The notes: generated by a model not told the origin, from the letters alone. A DNA stretch of 64,000 nucleotides from an uncultured Muribaculaceae bacterium (GCA_910585275.1 CAJUCW010000009.1:1-64000); one strand, 5' to 3'. Counted from the first letter of the stretch, positions 44,801 through 53,616 are shown. Made by a program: numbers and translations.

Positions 44801-44945
44801 TGCAGGTATGATACCACTTGTCGGAGACCCGATGTATGGTTCCCTTGCAGTAACAATTATCGGCGGCCTGCTGATAGGCACTTTCGCCACATTGCTTTTG
44901 CTGCCCACTTTATATTCTGTTTTCTTCAAAGTTAAACGCTCATGA
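41808..44945 (+). CDS. RND family efflux pump, inner-membrane subunit
   Basis: A 1045-residue AcrB-type transporter: first helix after FIQRRTLFWSAMVIILIAGVIFFLKMP, porter domain start EDPAVTVKQASVVVIYPGADTEVVERDVVTLLEDQL, two large periplasmic loops and twelve helices. In helix 4 the usual Asp-Asp pair is Asp-Asn (GMLVDNAVVIMDG); the helix 10 Lys is kept (GMTIKNAIVLVDEI). The substrate class is unknown (drugs, bile acids, dyes, fatty acids are typical). It overlaps the TolC-type gene by 4 nt (ATGA). Confidence 0.96.
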   Translation: MTSIAKFFIQRRTLFWSAMVIILIAGVIFFLKMPKLEDPAVTVKQASVVVIYPGADTEVVERDVVTLLEDQLRTLPNVKKLKSDVHRGQAMIGVEFQLDVPMEDMEQYFDQLRRKVSDIESSLPQGCMKPIVIDDMMDVYGIFYAIRGDGYDTGELESYAKKLRNEIMTIKGVKRVNIGGVQREEIDIIFTPDQIRRNGMLPLLIAQSLQSSTAVINAGKIDNGADRLAVDISEGAVTEDEISNILVSMPDGKKVRIGDIAKVSRRDVEPGSNGFYVGKDASLTLMVALENNAVVPDVGAAIDRVIAPTINQLPAGVTVEKVFFQPERVDNAISSFMVNLLESIIIVFIVILLAMGWKAGLIIGFGLVLTVALSFPILSALGTTLQRISLGAFIVAMGMLVDNAVVIMDGIINDRKRGLRRDDYLFNTGRKTALPLLGATIIAAATFMPIYFTPGSVGEFAGDLFLVICVSLVASWVLALIQVPACSDQWLGPDADIAEEQRELRLNLIQRSIRRMVVFLIDHKWFSVGFAAIILVVSCLAMQKLRNVFFPDFEYDQFVVECTFPAESNPDNVRDRMLQLSDSVMKFEGVESVAISLGGAPGRYCLVRPMPSGGEEYAEFIIDCDNFKTVQRLSDKLVAKLRTLAPEAYVRARRYNLSVSSSHTVEVEFSGPNADTLRMLSAKAEAIMRNCKYVDPLSVQNNWLGRNRSVSIDYSYDLAAAAGVNRSDIGNALQAATDGYAIGVVNDHDKTLPIYMQIRNTDGSKISDLSTLPVWTMMNVNISGSDLSSMMNGTTTASELSNKMYNTTLLSSCVKSISPSWNEGSIHRLNGQRVIEAECDPDITNHNATPAKVVEDIASEIKAIPLPEGYGMRFVGEGETSDESMDIIMSFLPIMVAIIVIILLLLFNSWKKLAVILLCFPFVICGIIPALLITDTPFTFLAILGLMGLMGMTIKNAIVLVDEIARLTNVEKIDLYPAIVRATVSRVMPVILASFTTIAGMIPLVGDPMYGSLAVTIIGGLLIGTFATLLLLPTLYSVFFKVKRS

Positions 44946-46243
44946 AAAAAATCGCACTTTCCATATTATCCTTATTCTTGACAGTCTCTGCATCAGCCCT
45001 TGACCTTACGCTTGCCGACTGTCGGGAGATGGCACTGCAATCGAATGAAAATATGAGGATCGCCGAAAACAACGTTTCGGGGGCAGGCCTTGACCGTGAT
45101 GTGGCTCGCACACAATACCTTCCCAAATTATCAGGCAGTGCTACTGCATTGTACAGTGCGCCGGATTCGGAGTTGGGAAATATGATGACAATGCAGATTC
45201 GCGGTGCATATATGGCAGGTATAAATCTCACTCAGCCCATATTTACGGGAGGTAAAATAGTAGCAGCCAATCGAATGGCATCGGTAGGGCAGGAAATATC
45301 TCGCCAGCAGTTGCGTGCGACAAGAATGGATGTTATTGCCGAAGCCGAAAAATCTTATTGGACCTATGTGGCTGTCCTTGCAAAGGTTGACATGACCGAG
45401 TCGTATCTCGCTATGATAGACTCAATCTATGATATGACCAATACATCGGTAGAACTTGGAATGGCCAACCGCCAGTCGCTGCTTCGCGTGAATACGAAAC
45501 GCAGCGAAATAATATACCGCTTAAATCAGGCAAAGGCAGGGGCAAACATCTGCCGTATGGCATTATGCCGCGTAATCGGCGTGAACGACACCGTGAGCAT
45601 ACATCCTACCGAACCTGTTGTGGTTGACAGTATTTTACCAATGATGAGTTCTGATGTGTCTAACCGCCCGGAAACTATGGTTCTTGACAAGAACATTGCT
45701 ATAAAACGTCATCAGGTGACTATGGCAAGGGCCGATTTTTTGCCTACCATAGGTCTGCAGCTCGGTTGGTCGGCTTATGGCAATATTAAGATGAAGGGCT
45801 GGTCGCAAGACGAATCCGGGAATCCTGTTCCATATTCTTCGACCATTAACGACAATAGCTTCATGGGTGTGCTGTCGTTACAGATTCCTATTTTTCACTG
45901 GGGCGAAGGAATAAAGAAAGTTCGCAAGGCTAAATTGGAAGTCGAAAACGCCCGTCTGACCCTTGATCATAACAGACGCCTAATGCAACTTGAAGCACGA
46001 CAGAACTATAGCAACCTCGTCACCGGCCTCGAACTGATACGCTCTGCCAACATTGCCATGGAAGAAGCCGAAGAAAACCTGCGTATGATGCGAGAGCAAT
46101 ACGAAGTAGGGCTAAACACTCTTACCGATCTGCTCGAAGCTCAATCGCAATGGCAGGCGTCGTATTCCAACCTTATTGAAGCAAGGACTCAATACCGTAT
46201 CTATCAAGTAGATTATCTGCGCTCTGTCGGTGAACTTGAATAG
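44942..46243 (+). CDS. TolC family outer-membrane efflux protein
   Basis: A 433-residue protein: signal peptide ending SASA, then two outer-membrane-efflux repeats of coiled helices. LTLADCREMALQSNENMRIAENNVSGAGLDRDVARTQYLPKLSGSA starts the first, and MVLDKNIAIKRHQVTMARADFLPTIGLQLGWSAYG the second; GLNTLTDLLEAQSQWQASYSNLIEARTQYRIYQVDYLRSVGEL is the common end. It forms the outer-membrane duct of the pump. Last gene of the three-gene operon; no terminator hairpin lies directly after it, but a 49-nt palindrome starts 68 nt downstream. Confidence 0.95.
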   Translation: MKKIALSILSLFLTVSASALDLTLADCREMALQSNENMRIAENNVSGAGLDRDVARTQYLPKLSGSATALYSAPDSELGNMMTMQIRGAYMAGINLTQPIFTGGKIVAANRMASVGQEISRQQLRATRMDVIAEAEKSYWTYVAVLAKVDMTESYLAMIDSIYDMTNTSVELGMANRQSLLRVNTKRSEIIYRLNQAKAGANICRMALCRVIGVNDTVSIHPTEPVVVDSILPMMSSDVSNRPETMVLDKNIAIKRHQVTMARADFLPTIGLQLGWSAYGNIKMKGWSQDESGNPVPYSSTINDNSFMGVLSLQIPIFHWGEGIKKVRKAKLEVENARLTLDHNRRLMQLEARQNYSNLVTGLELIRSANIAMEEAEENLRMMREQYEVGLNTLTDLLEAQSQWQASYSNLIEARTQYRIYQVDYLRSVGELE

Positions 46244-46310
46244 GTTTTCAAAAGTTTGGGGATAAGTACTTTCTCAACAACCGACTCTGCTATTTTGAAA
46301 TAAAAAACAT

Positions 46311-46359
46311 CTTGGAAACTGTTTAAATTTGATTCAATCAAATTTAAACAGTTTCCAAG
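46311..46359. repeat. 49-nt near-perfect palindrome
   Basis: Arms 46311-46333 and 46337-46359 are complementary over 23 bp with a 3-nt tip (TCA). It could end transcription of the RND operon but has no T-run. Its GGAAACTGTTTAAATTTG arm shares AACTGTTTAAATTT-like sequence with the edges of the inverted element at 34265-34423. Confidence 0.75.
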
Positions 46360-46546
46360 ACAACGACCATATTTCTGACTTATTTAACCGTTTACTTACC
46401 GGTTTTTAGTAGTTTTCCTCTAAGCGCGCGTTCCTTAAAATTTCGGGGGCGTAGAGGTAGTCCAAGGATGCGAGTCCGGCAGTAACTTTAACAGAATTCT
46501 TACAGGATTTAACAACCGGAGCGTTGCGAAGGTGGCGGATAATTCC
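46360..46546. other. Gene-free stretch between RND operon and GNAT gene
   Basis: Together with the palindrome this makes a gap of about 315 bp. I see no RNA gene or clear gene remnant. A -7 box at its right end belongs to the acetyltransferase gene. Confidence 0.5.
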
Positions 46547-46558
46547 TAATTTTGTGAT

Positions 46559-47014
46559 ATGGAAGCCGATGACAACTTTGCTATTATTGAGGCCGATGAC
46601 AACAAGAAACAACATCTTCCTCTACTTCTTATGGGAGATGAATCAGAATCAATGATAGACCTGTATCTTGATTCAGGAACTCTTTTTGTAGGTTTCTTTA
46701 ATGGAGTGCCGATTGCCGTTTGTGTAGCCGTCAACCTGGATATTGATACTGTTGAAATAAAGAATCTCGCTGTTGAAACTGAATACAGACGACATGGATA
46801 CGGTCGTCGGATGCTTGAATATGTCGAATCACAACATTTAAATAAAAAGATTATTCTTGGAACTGGAGAAACGCCCTCGACACTGAGATTTTATAAATCC
46901 TGTGGCTATTCCTATTCTCATCGTATTCCAAATTTCTTCACGGATAATTACCACGCTCCGATTATTGAGGAGGGGGTAACATTGCGAGACATGATTTATC
47001 TGGAAAAACAATAA
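46559..47014 (+). CDS. GNAT family N-acetyltransferase
   Basis: A 151-residue GNAT enzyme. The acetyl-CoA loop is YRRHGYGRRMLEYVESQ (R/Q-x-x-G-x-G form) near residue 80, after VEIKNLAVETE; the end has TLRFYKSCGYSYSHRIPNFF. It would acetylate an amine substrate that cannot be read from the sequence. The start at 46559 is supported because ADDNKKQHLPLLLMGDESESMIDLYL matches the usual GNAT beginning, but the -7 box TAATTTTG at 46547-46554 leaves almost no leader, so the mRNA may be leaderless. Confidence 0.85.
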   Translation: MEADDNFAIIEADDNKKQHLPLLLMGDESESMIDLYLDSGTLFVGFFNGVPIAVCVAVNLDIDTVEIKNLAVETEYRRHGYGRRMLEYVESQHLNKKIILGTGETPSTLRFYKSCGYSYSHRIPNFFTDNYHAPIIEEGVTLRDMIYLEKQ

Positions 47015-47336
47015 TGACATCCTAAAACGACATTGGCATGGGTGGTGCTTGATTCAAAACCATTCCGACATAACATATGCACCGCGCCATTCATTCTTAT
47101 ATCAGTCCGGAAGAGGTTTATGCGCCGGTGATGATTAAACCTGACTGCGTATGGGATTGTTGAAACAATGTCGCGGAATAGCGCGGAACTAAGGATGGAG
47201 CGAGTCTGCGTAATAAAACTACCAAAAAGGGAACGGCACAACCGAAAATAGTGCAGTCTTGGCAGTGTGCCGGAAATTGCTTATATTTGTTTCCTGAAAA
47301 CGAAATTGTTGCAACGATTCCAATAAGTTCAAAAGT
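47015..47336. other. Gene-free stretch before the SLC13 transporter
   Basis: About 320 bp with no recognisable gene, RNA or repeat on either strand. The right part (from about 47280) may carry the transporter promoter, but I see no full match. Confidence 0.4.
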
Positions 47337-49169
47337 ATGCTCATTACCATCATTACGCTTTTATTGGCCGCCGCCGGCTTCGTATGGGGGCGGATACGCG
47401 CCGATGTCGTCGCGCTCATAGCGCTCTTGGCGCTGACTCTTTCCGGCATTCTCACCACCCAGGAAGCTTTGTCGGGCTTTTCCAACCCTATCGTGATTAT
47501 GATGGTGGGGCTTTTCGTGGTGGGAGGAGCCATTTTCAACACCGGTCTTGCCAAGATGATTGGTGCGCGCCTGTCGCATCTGGGCAACGGTAGCCCCACG
47601 CGTCTTTTCCTTGTGGTGGTGTTGGCTACGGGGCTTATCGGAGGTTTCGTCAGCAACACCGGCACCGTGGCGCTGATGCTTCCTATTGTGGTTTCGATGG
47701 CCGCAGCCGCTGGGGCGACGGCCTCACGGTTTCTCATGCCTTTGGCTTTCGCTTCGAGCATGGGAGGTATGCTCACTCTGATCGGTACGCCTCCCAACCT
47801 TGTCATAGCGGAGGCGTGGGAGGAATTGAGCGGCGAGCCGCTAACGATGTTCTCGTTCCTTCCTACGGGGCTTGTGTGTCTGGCAGCCGGTACGCTGCTG
47901 CTTATCCCGTTCAGCAAGATGCTTTCGGGCGACAAGAAGAAAAACGCCGGTTCCTCTAAAGAAAACCGTACGCTTGCCGACATCGTTGAGGAATACAATC
48001 TAAACCATGACCTTTGGCGGGTCGATGTTCCATCGACTTCGCTTATATCTGGACTGACGCTCGGCGCGCTTTCCTTGAGGTCGAACTATGGCCTTGACGT
48101 GCTGGAATTAAGGGTGGTCGAAGGGAAAGGTCTGCTGAAGAATGTGTCGCAGGAGGCTCCGTCGGCATCTTCCGTAATCGAAGGTGGCGATATCCTATTC
48201 ATACGCGGCCCGCGCGAGAACGTTGACCGATTCGTGGCAGACTACGGGCTGCGCATTGCCGACGACAACGACGAGAGTCGCCGTCATCTGGATTTCTATG
48301 ACATCGGTCTGGCGGAGATTGTGGTGCTTCCCAACTCCGGTATCCTTAAAGAAACGATTGCCGGACTCGATTTCCGCAACCGTTACAACGTCAATATCCT
48401 CGGAGTGAGAAGGGGAGGAAACTATATTACCGACAATCTCGGCGATAAGAAAGTGGCGAAAGGGGATGTACTTCTCGTGCAAGGCACGTGGGATGCCATC
48501 GAGCGTATCAGCCGCGACAGCCGCGACTGGGTGGTGCTCGGGGAGCCGGAGAGCCAGGCTTCGAAAGTGACGATAGATTATAAGGCTCCCATCGCAGCCG
48601 CGATAATGCTTGCCATGGTGGGTGCCCTTGTGTTCAGCAGCGTGCCGGCCGTTTTCATAGTGTTGACGGCCAGTGTGCTGATGATGCTTACCGGATGTTT
48701 CCGCACCGTGGCCGACGCCTACCGCACCATCAACTGGGAGAGCATCGTGCTCATAGCAGCTATGATGCCTATGAGTTTCGCCTTGGAAAAGACGGGCGTG
48801 AGCGAGGGGGTGAGCGTCTGGCTTGTGGAGGCGCTGGGCAACGTAGGTCCGCATTGGCTCATGGCCGGCATCTATTTCACCACCTCGTTGCTTACGCTGT
48901 TCATCTCCAACACCGCCACGGCGGTGCTGATGGCGCCGATAGCCGTGCAGAGCGCCGTGGCTTATGGGGTGAGCCCGCTGCCGATGCTCTTCGCCGTTAC
49001 ATTCGGCGCGTCGCTCTGCTTCATGTCGCCGTTCTCCACGCCGCCCAACGCCCTGGTGATGCCTGCCGGGCAATATACGTTTATGGATTATGTAAAGGTC
49101 GGCGCCCCGTTGCAGATTCTACTCGGAATCCTCATGATATTTGTCATTCCTCTTTTCTTCCCGTTCTGA
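47337..49169 (+). CDS. SLC13/DASS-type transporter with two RCK_C domains
   Basis: A 610-residue inner-membrane protein. About 10-12 hydrophobic helices form two halves: FVSNTGTVALMLPIVVSMAAAAGA and SSMGGMLTLIGTPPNLVIAEAW (motif T-P-P-N) in the first, and LFISNTATAVLMAPIAVQSAV with MSPFSTPPNALVM in the second. Between them (about 230-410) are two RCK_C/TrkA-C regulatory domains (LDVLELRVVEGKGLLKNVSQ; LAEIVVLPNSGILKETIAGLDFRNRYNVNILGVRR). Such carriers move sulfate or dicarboxylates with sodium. Substrate is not shown by the sequence. Confidence 0.9.
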   Translation: MLITIITLLLAAAGFVWGRIRADVVALIALLALTLSGILTTQEALSGFSNPIVIMMVGLFVVGGAIFNTGLAKMIGARLSHLGNGSPTRLFLVVVLATGLIGGFVSNTGTVALMLPIVVSMAAAAGATASRFLMPLAFASSMGGMLTLIGTPPNLVIAEAWEELSGEPLTMFSFLPTGLVCLAAGTLLLIPFSKMLSGDKKKNAGSSKENRTLADIVEEYNLNHDLWRVDVPSTSLISGLTLGALSLRSNYGLDVLELRVVEGKGLLKNVSQEAPSASSVIEGGDILFIRGPRENVDRFVADYGLRIADDNDESRRHLDFYDIGLAEIVVLPNSGILKETIAGLDFRNRYNVNILGVRRGGNYITDNLGDKKVAKGDVLLVQGTWDAIERISRDSRDWVVLGEPESQASKVTIDYKAPIAAAIMLAMVGALVFSSVPAVFIVLTASVLMMLTGCFRTVADAYRTINWESIVLIAAMMPMSFALEKTGVSEGVSVWLVEALGNVGPHWLMAGIYFTTSLLTLFISNTATAVLMAPIAVQSAVAYGVSPLPMLFAVTFGASLCFMSPFSTPPNALVMPAGQYTFMDYVKVGAPLQILLGILMIFVIPLFFPF

Positions 49170-49199
49170 CCGCCGGCGCAGCGGATAGGGTAGGGCAGC

Positions 49200-49251
49200 A
49201 GACAAGAGCGGCAGCCGTCTTCCGATAGGGAAGGGGCTGCCGCTCTTGTCT
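49200..49251. terminator. Long nested inverted repeat between convergent genes
   Basis: A perfect 17-bp stem (49200-49216 with 49235-49251) encloses a second hairpin CTTCC-GATAG-GGAAG. It lies between the ends of the transporter (+) and HU (-) genes and could stop both transcripts, although T-runs are weak. Confidence 0.65.
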
Positions 49252-49276
49252 GTAGCTGCGTGTGTTGTATTGTTTT

Positions 49277-49558
49277 TTATTTTTGCTTCGCAACTTCCTC
49301 CTTGAAAGAGTTCACGGGCTTGAATGCCGGAATCTTATGCTCCGGAATCACGAGCGACGTGTTCTTGGTGATGTTGCGGGCTACTTTTTCGGCACGTGTC
49401 TTTATAATGAATGAGCCGAATCCTCTGAGATAAACGTTCTCTCCGTTTGCAAGGCTGTCTTTAACCACATTCATGAACGATTCGATGACGGAAACGACGG
49501 CAGCTTTGTCGAGTCCGGTGGTCTTTGCGATTTCGCTTGCAATTTCTGCTTTTGTCAT
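49277..49558 (-). CDS. HU family DNA-binding protein
   Basis: A 93-residue histone-like protein: MTKAEIASEIAKTTGLDKAAVVSVIESFMNVVKDSLANGENVYLRGFGSF is the helical dimer part and first strand, and the DNA-wrapping arm runs through RNITKNTSLVIPEHKIPAFKPVNSFKEEV. Normal length. A strong promoter lies upstream (49590-49623), so it is probably abundant. Confidence 0.96.
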   Translation of the reverse strand: MTKAEIASEIAKTTGLDKAAVVSVIESFMNVVKDSLANGENVYLRGFGSFIIKTRAEKVARNITKNTSLVIPEHKIPAFKPVNSFKEEVAKQK

Positions 49559-49589
49559 ATTCTTTATGTATTAGCTTGGTTTTCGGTCT

Positions 49590-49623
49590 GCAAAGTTACT
49601 TAAAATCGCGCAAACTTTACAAA
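49590..49623 (-). promoter_or_regulatory. Bacteroidota promoter of the HU gene
   Basis: Minus-strand TAACTTTGC (49598-49590) with TTTG (49623-49620) 21 nt upstream; leader about 25 nt. Confidence 0.7.
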
Positions 49624-49961
49624 TTTTAATCCAGATAACTTTTGTAAAGTGGCAAAGATGTATGTTTTTTGCCGTTTTGATGCCCTTGTCGGCGGGTTTC
49701 TGCGGTCGAAAACCGTATATTGTGGCATACTTCTTTGCTTTTTTTGTTTCGCGGGAGGTGGCATCGGAGGCCCCGCTGTTTTTAAACTATCTTAAACTTT
49801 TGGTTATGCGCCATGACTTTAAAATATTTTTATTAACTTTGCGGTTGATTTGGAGGTGGTTGGTTTCCATCCCTCTTAAGATTATAATTAATCCAATCGT
49901 CTTGCCACGGCCCGGTTGCCGGAGGCTCGACCAAAATACATACACACAATTATACTATCAG
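49624..49961. promoter_or_regulatory. Leader region of the exopolysaccharide locus
   Basis: No convincing gene lies here, though one frame is open into the SLBB gene. TAACTTTGC at 49834-49842 is a plausible -7 box for the export operon, leaving a leader of about 110 nt; a matching -33 is not clear. A long leader is typical of polysaccharide operons under antitermination control, but no structure is obvious. Confidence 0.45.
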
Positions 49962-52373
49962 ATGAAGATGAGGCGTGTTTTCCTGTCACTTTTTATGGCT
50001 TGCTCGCTTATGGCCTTTGCCCTGACCGACCAGCAGGTGATAGACTACATCAAGCAGCAGACGGCTGCCGGAAAAAGTAATAAGCAGATTGGCAAGGAGC
50101 TTATGGCCAAGGGGGTCACACCCGAACAGGCGGAGAGGATAAAGGCCAAGTTCGAGTCTCAGCAGAACAGTGAGACCGTGGCTACAACCCAAGGGCTCGG
50201 GGGAGCTGCCAGAGAACGGCGTCACGATGCGTCGTCTGATGTGTCGGCCGAAGTGATGGTCGATATCGACCGCGAGGTTGACGAAGGCGCCGACGGCACG
50301 GTGTCGAAGCGCCAGATTTACGGTCACAAGGTGTTTAATTCGCGTGCGCTTACGTTCGAACCCAGCGAAAACCTGGCTACCCCGCAGAATTATCGTCTCG
50401 GCCCCGGCGATGAAGTTATCATCGACATCTGGGGAACTTCGGAAGACCATCTCCGTCAGACCATCTCCCCGGAAGGAAGCATTATGATTTCGCAGATCGG
50501 TCCGGTCTATCTCAACGGGATGACGATAAACGATGCCAATAAACATATCAAGAATACATTCTCGCGCAAGTATGCGGGCATGAACGATGCCGACACCGAT
50601 ATCCAGGTGACCCTCGGCCAGGTGCGCACCATCCAGGTTGACATCCTCGGAGAGGTAGCCACTCCCGGCACATTCCGCATGTCGCCGTTTTCGTCCGTGT
50701 TCCATGCCCTCTACCGCGCCGGAGGTATCAACGACATCGGTTCGCTCCGTAATATAGAGGTGCTACGCAACGGCAAGAAGATTACCGGCGTTGATATCTA
50801 CGATTATCTTTTCAACGGCAAGACTTCCGGCAACATTCGTCTGCAGGAGGGCGATGTCATCATAGTGCCTCCTTACGAGACGCTCGTAAGTATCGACGGC
50901 AACGTGAAGCGTCCGATGTATTATGAGGTCAAACCCGGCGAGACAATCGAAAGCATCCTCGAATATGCGGGAGGTTTCACAGGCGACGCTTACTCCGGTA
51001 TGGTAAGGCTCGCTCGCCAGGCCGGCACTGAAAACGAACTCTATAATATAGAACGCGGCGAGTTCGCATCATATCGTCTGCAAGACGGCGACATGATTAC
51101 CGTCGGCACGATTCTCGACCGTTATGCCAATAGGGTTGAACTTAAGGGCGCCGTATATCGCCCCGGCATGTTCGCCATCGGAAACGATATCGCCACTGTA
51201 GGCGACCTCGTGCGCAAGGCCGACGGCCTCACGGACGATGCTTATACCGACCGTGTGCTCCTTTATCGCGAAGGTCCGGATTTGGAACTTCAGATTATGG
51301 CCATAGACCTTGCCGGTATCCTTGCCGGCACTTCCGCCGACGTCCCTCTCAAGCGCAATGACGTGCTGGTGGTTTCGAGCATTCATGAACTCGAAGAGCG
51401 CGGGGCATTGTTTATCGGAGGCCAGGTGGCGCGTCCGGGCACATATCCGTTTGCTGCCAACACCACTCTTGAAGACCTTATCCTCCAGGCGGGCGGCCTG
51501 CTTGAAGGTGCCTCCACGGCACGTGTCGATGTGTCGCGCCGTATTGTAGATCCGTCGTCAACGACCGAGACCCAGCAACTCTCGAAGATATATTCGCTTT
51601 CGATTGAAAACGGCCTTGCCGTCGGGGAAGGGCAGGGGTTCATTCTCAAGCCTTACGACCATGTGGAGGTGCGCAAGAGCCCGGGCTACAGTTCGCAGCG
51701 TTCGGTCACATTAAGCGGCGAAGTGCTTTTCGACGGCAGCTATGTGCTTCAGAAGCGCAACGAACGCATTTCCGACGTGGTGCGCCGCGCCGGTGGAGTG
51801 CTTGAGGGCGCCTACGTGAAAGGCGCACACCTTACCCGTCGCTTGAGCGACGACGAATATACCGCGCGCAAGGAGGCTTTGCGTCTGGCCATGTCAAACA
51901 GTTCAGCCGGACAGGGCGACTCCATCGCGTTGAGCAAAATCGACGTTTCGCAGTATTATAATGTAGGTATCGACCTTGAGAAGGCTCTTACTTATCCTGG
52001 CACACATTATGACCTCGTGCTCCAGCCTGGCGATGTGCTTTTCGTGCCGGAGCAGCAGAGCACTGTCAGAATTTCTGGCGACGTAATGTTCCCCAACGCC
52101 GTGGCGTATCAGCCCGGAAAGAAGCTCAAATATTATATCGACCAGGCCGGCGGCTACGGACAGCGCGCCCGCAAGGGGAAAGCGTTTATCGTTTATCTTA
52201 ACGGCACTGTCGCCAAGGCGAAGCGCAACACAGTAATCGAACCGGGTTGCCAGATTATCGTTCCCTCGAAGCCTAATACCGCCGGCACCGACTGGACCAA
52301 GATTCTTGCCTTCGCCACAAGTTTCTCTTCCGTTGCCACCATGGCGGCTACCATCACCAACATCTTCAAATAA
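49962..52373 (+). CDS. Polysaccharide export outer-membrane protein with SLBB repeats (Wza-like)
   Basis: An 803-residue protein. Signal peptide VFLSLFMACSLMAFAL, then an N-terminal helical piece (LTDQQVIDYIKQQTAAGKSNKQIGKELMAKGVTPEQAERIK), the Poly_export domain (about 140-225: YRLGPGDEVIIDIWGTSEDHLRQTISPEGSIMISQIGPVYLNGMT) and a series of SLBB domains such as VDILGEVATPGTFRMSP, VSIDGNVKRPMYYEVKPGETI, VELKGAVYRPGMFAIG and FIGGQVARPGTYPF. It ends with a membrane-type segment. No lipobox. It forms the outer-membrane exit for exopolysaccharide; the much greater length than E. coli Wza is due to extra SLBB repeats. The ATG at 49962 is chosen because it starts the signal peptide. Confidence 0.9.
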   Translation: MKMRRVFLSLFMACSLMAFALTDQQVIDYIKQQTAAGKSNKQIGKELMAKGVTPEQAERIKAKFESQQNSETVATTQGLGGAARERRHDASSDVSAEVMVDIDREVDEGADGTVSKRQIYGHKVFNSRALTFEPSENLATPQNYRLGPGDEVIIDIWGTSEDHLRQTISPEGSIMISQIGPVYLNGMTINDANKHIKNTFSRKYAGMNDADTDIQVTLGQVRTIQVDILGEVATPGTFRMSPFSSVFHALYRAGGINDIGSLRNIEVLRNGKKITGVDIYDYLFNGKTSGNIRLQEGDVIIVPPYETLVSIDGNVKRPMYYEVKPGETIESILEYAGGFTGDAYSGMVRLARQAGTENELYNIERGEFASYRLQDGDMITVGTILDRYANRVELKGAVYRPGMFAIGNDIATVGDLVRKADGLTDDAYTDRVLLYREGPDLELQIMAIDLAGILAGTSADVPLKRNDVLVVSSIHELEERGALFIGGQVARPGTYPFAANTTLEDLILQAGGLLEGASTARVDVSRRIVDPSSTTETQQLSKIYSLSIENGLAVGEGQGFILKPYDHVEVRKSPGYSSQRSVTLSGEVLFDGSYVLQKRNERISDVVRRAGGVLEGAYVKGAHLTRRLSDDEYTARKEALRLAMSNSSAGQGDSIALSKIDVSQYYNVGIDLEKALTYPGTHYDLVLQPGDVLFVPEQQSTVRISGDVMFPNAVAYQPGKKLKYYIDQAGGYGQRARKGKAFIVYLNGTVAKAKRNTVIEPGCQIIVPSKPNTAGTDWTKILAFATSFSSVATMAATITNIFK

Positions 52374-52387
52374 TAAGCCTAAGCAAA

Positions 52388-53521
52388 ATGTCAGAAGACA
52401 GTCTTAAAAATATGAACGAAGGCGAGGAGAAGGAAATCGATCTCCTTGAACTCGCTTCCACACTTTGGAAACAACGCCGTAAACTCATTACCTGGAGCGT
52501 ATGCGGCGCTATTATAGGGCTTGTGGTTGCGTTCAGCATACCTAAGGAATACACCACTTCCGTGAAACTTGCTCCGGAAATCAACGACAATAAGGCGGCT
52601 GCCGGAGGTCTCGGGGCCCTGGCATCGATGGCCGGGCTTTCTGCCGGTTCTTCAGGAGGCACGGATGCGGTTTATCCGATGCTTTATCCGGACGTGGTCA
52701 GCTCGGTTCCATTCACGACTTCCCTTTTTGATGTGGAGGTAACCACTAAGGAAGACGGCCGCAAGATGACGGTCAGCCAATTCCTCGATGAAGAAACCAA
52801 GGCTCCTTGGTGGGGCGTGGTGCTCGGTCTTCCGGGAAAGCTCATCGGCCTTCTGAAGTCGGAAGAGGAAGTGCCGGCCGGCCATAAGCTCGACAATTTC
52901 CAGCTCACCATGGACGAGAGCAAGATGGTGGAATCGCTCAACAAGAGGATTGCCGCCTCGGTTGACGCCAAGACTTCTGTCGTGACGATTGACGTGAATA
53001 TGCAAGACCCGCTCGTGTCGGCAATCCTCGCTGACACCGTGGTGTCGAGGCTGCAGGAATATATCACCGCCTATCGCACCAATAAGTCGCGTAAGGATTT
53101 GGAATATGCCGAGAAACTTAACCAGGAGGCCAAGGATAACTATTATAAGGCTCAGCAGCGTTATGCCGATTATCTTGACCGTAACCAGGGAATCGCTTTC
53201 CATTCCGCGCAAACCGTGAGGGAACGACTTGAAAACGAGGCTACCCTTGCTTTCAACCTCTACAACCAGACGGCCCAACAGGTGCAGAAAGCCCAGGCCA
53301 AGGTGCAGGAGACTACTCCGGTTTATGCCATAGTAACTCCCGCCACGGTGGCGGTGAAAGCTTCGAGCCCCCGCAAGGCGTTGATTCTTATCGGCTTCAC
53401 GTTCCTCGCTTTCGTAGCGTGTGCTGCGTGGATTCTTTTTGTGGCTCCCCTTATCGAATCACGCAAAGCCGGCTCTTCCGCCAAGGCCCTTCCCGAGTCT
53501 GATTTGAAAGAACTCGAATAA
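52388..53521 (+). CDS. Wzz-type chain-length determinant protein
   Basis: A 377-residue inner-membrane protein: N-terminal EKEIDLLELASTLWKQRRKLITWSVCGAIIGLVVAFSIPKEYTTSVKLAPE (first helix), periplasmic domain with coiled coil (YAEKLNQEAKDNYYKAQQRYADYLDRNQGIA), and second helix RKALILIGFTFLAFVACAAWILFV. It sets polymer length or couples export; no tyrosine kinase domain is attached. It begins 14 nt after the SLBB gene. Confidence 0.93.
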   Translation: MSEDSLKNMNEGEEKEIDLLELASTLWKQRRKLITWSVCGAIIGLVVAFSIPKEYTTSVKLAPEINDNKAAAGGLGALASMAGLSAGSSGGTDAVYPMLYPDVVSSVPFTTSLFDVEVTTKEDGRKMTVSQFLDEETKAPWWGVVLGLPGKLIGLLKSEEEVPAGHKLDNFQLTMDESKMVESLNKRIAASVDAKTSVVTIDVNMQDPLVSAILADTVVSRLQEYITAYRTNKSRKDLEYAEKLNQEAKDNYYKAQQRYADYLDRNQGIAFHSAQTVRERLENEATLAFNLYNQTAQQVQKAQAKVQETTPVYAIVTPATVAVKASSPRKALILIGFTFLAFVACAAWILFVAPLIESRKAGSSAKALPESDLKELE

Positions 53522-53535
53522 ATTGAATTTAAGAT

Positions 53536-53606
53536 TAATGCATTGTGCCCTCTGCATAATGCATTATTTAAAAATTATGCATTATGAATTGTGCATTATG
53601 CATTCA
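53536..53606. repeat. ATAATGCA/TGCATTAT repeat cluster
   Basis: Several overlapping copies of TGCATTATG and CATAATGCA form imperfect hairpins between the wzz and M23 genes. The same words occur in the hairpin at 67-112 and at 59614-59632. Confidence 0.6.
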
Positions 53607-53616
53607 TAAAAAAGTA

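Noticed and set aside
49662..49961. N-terminal extension of the SLBB export protein
   Set aside because: The frame is open, but the signal peptide starts at 49962 and a -7 promoter box lies within the extension.
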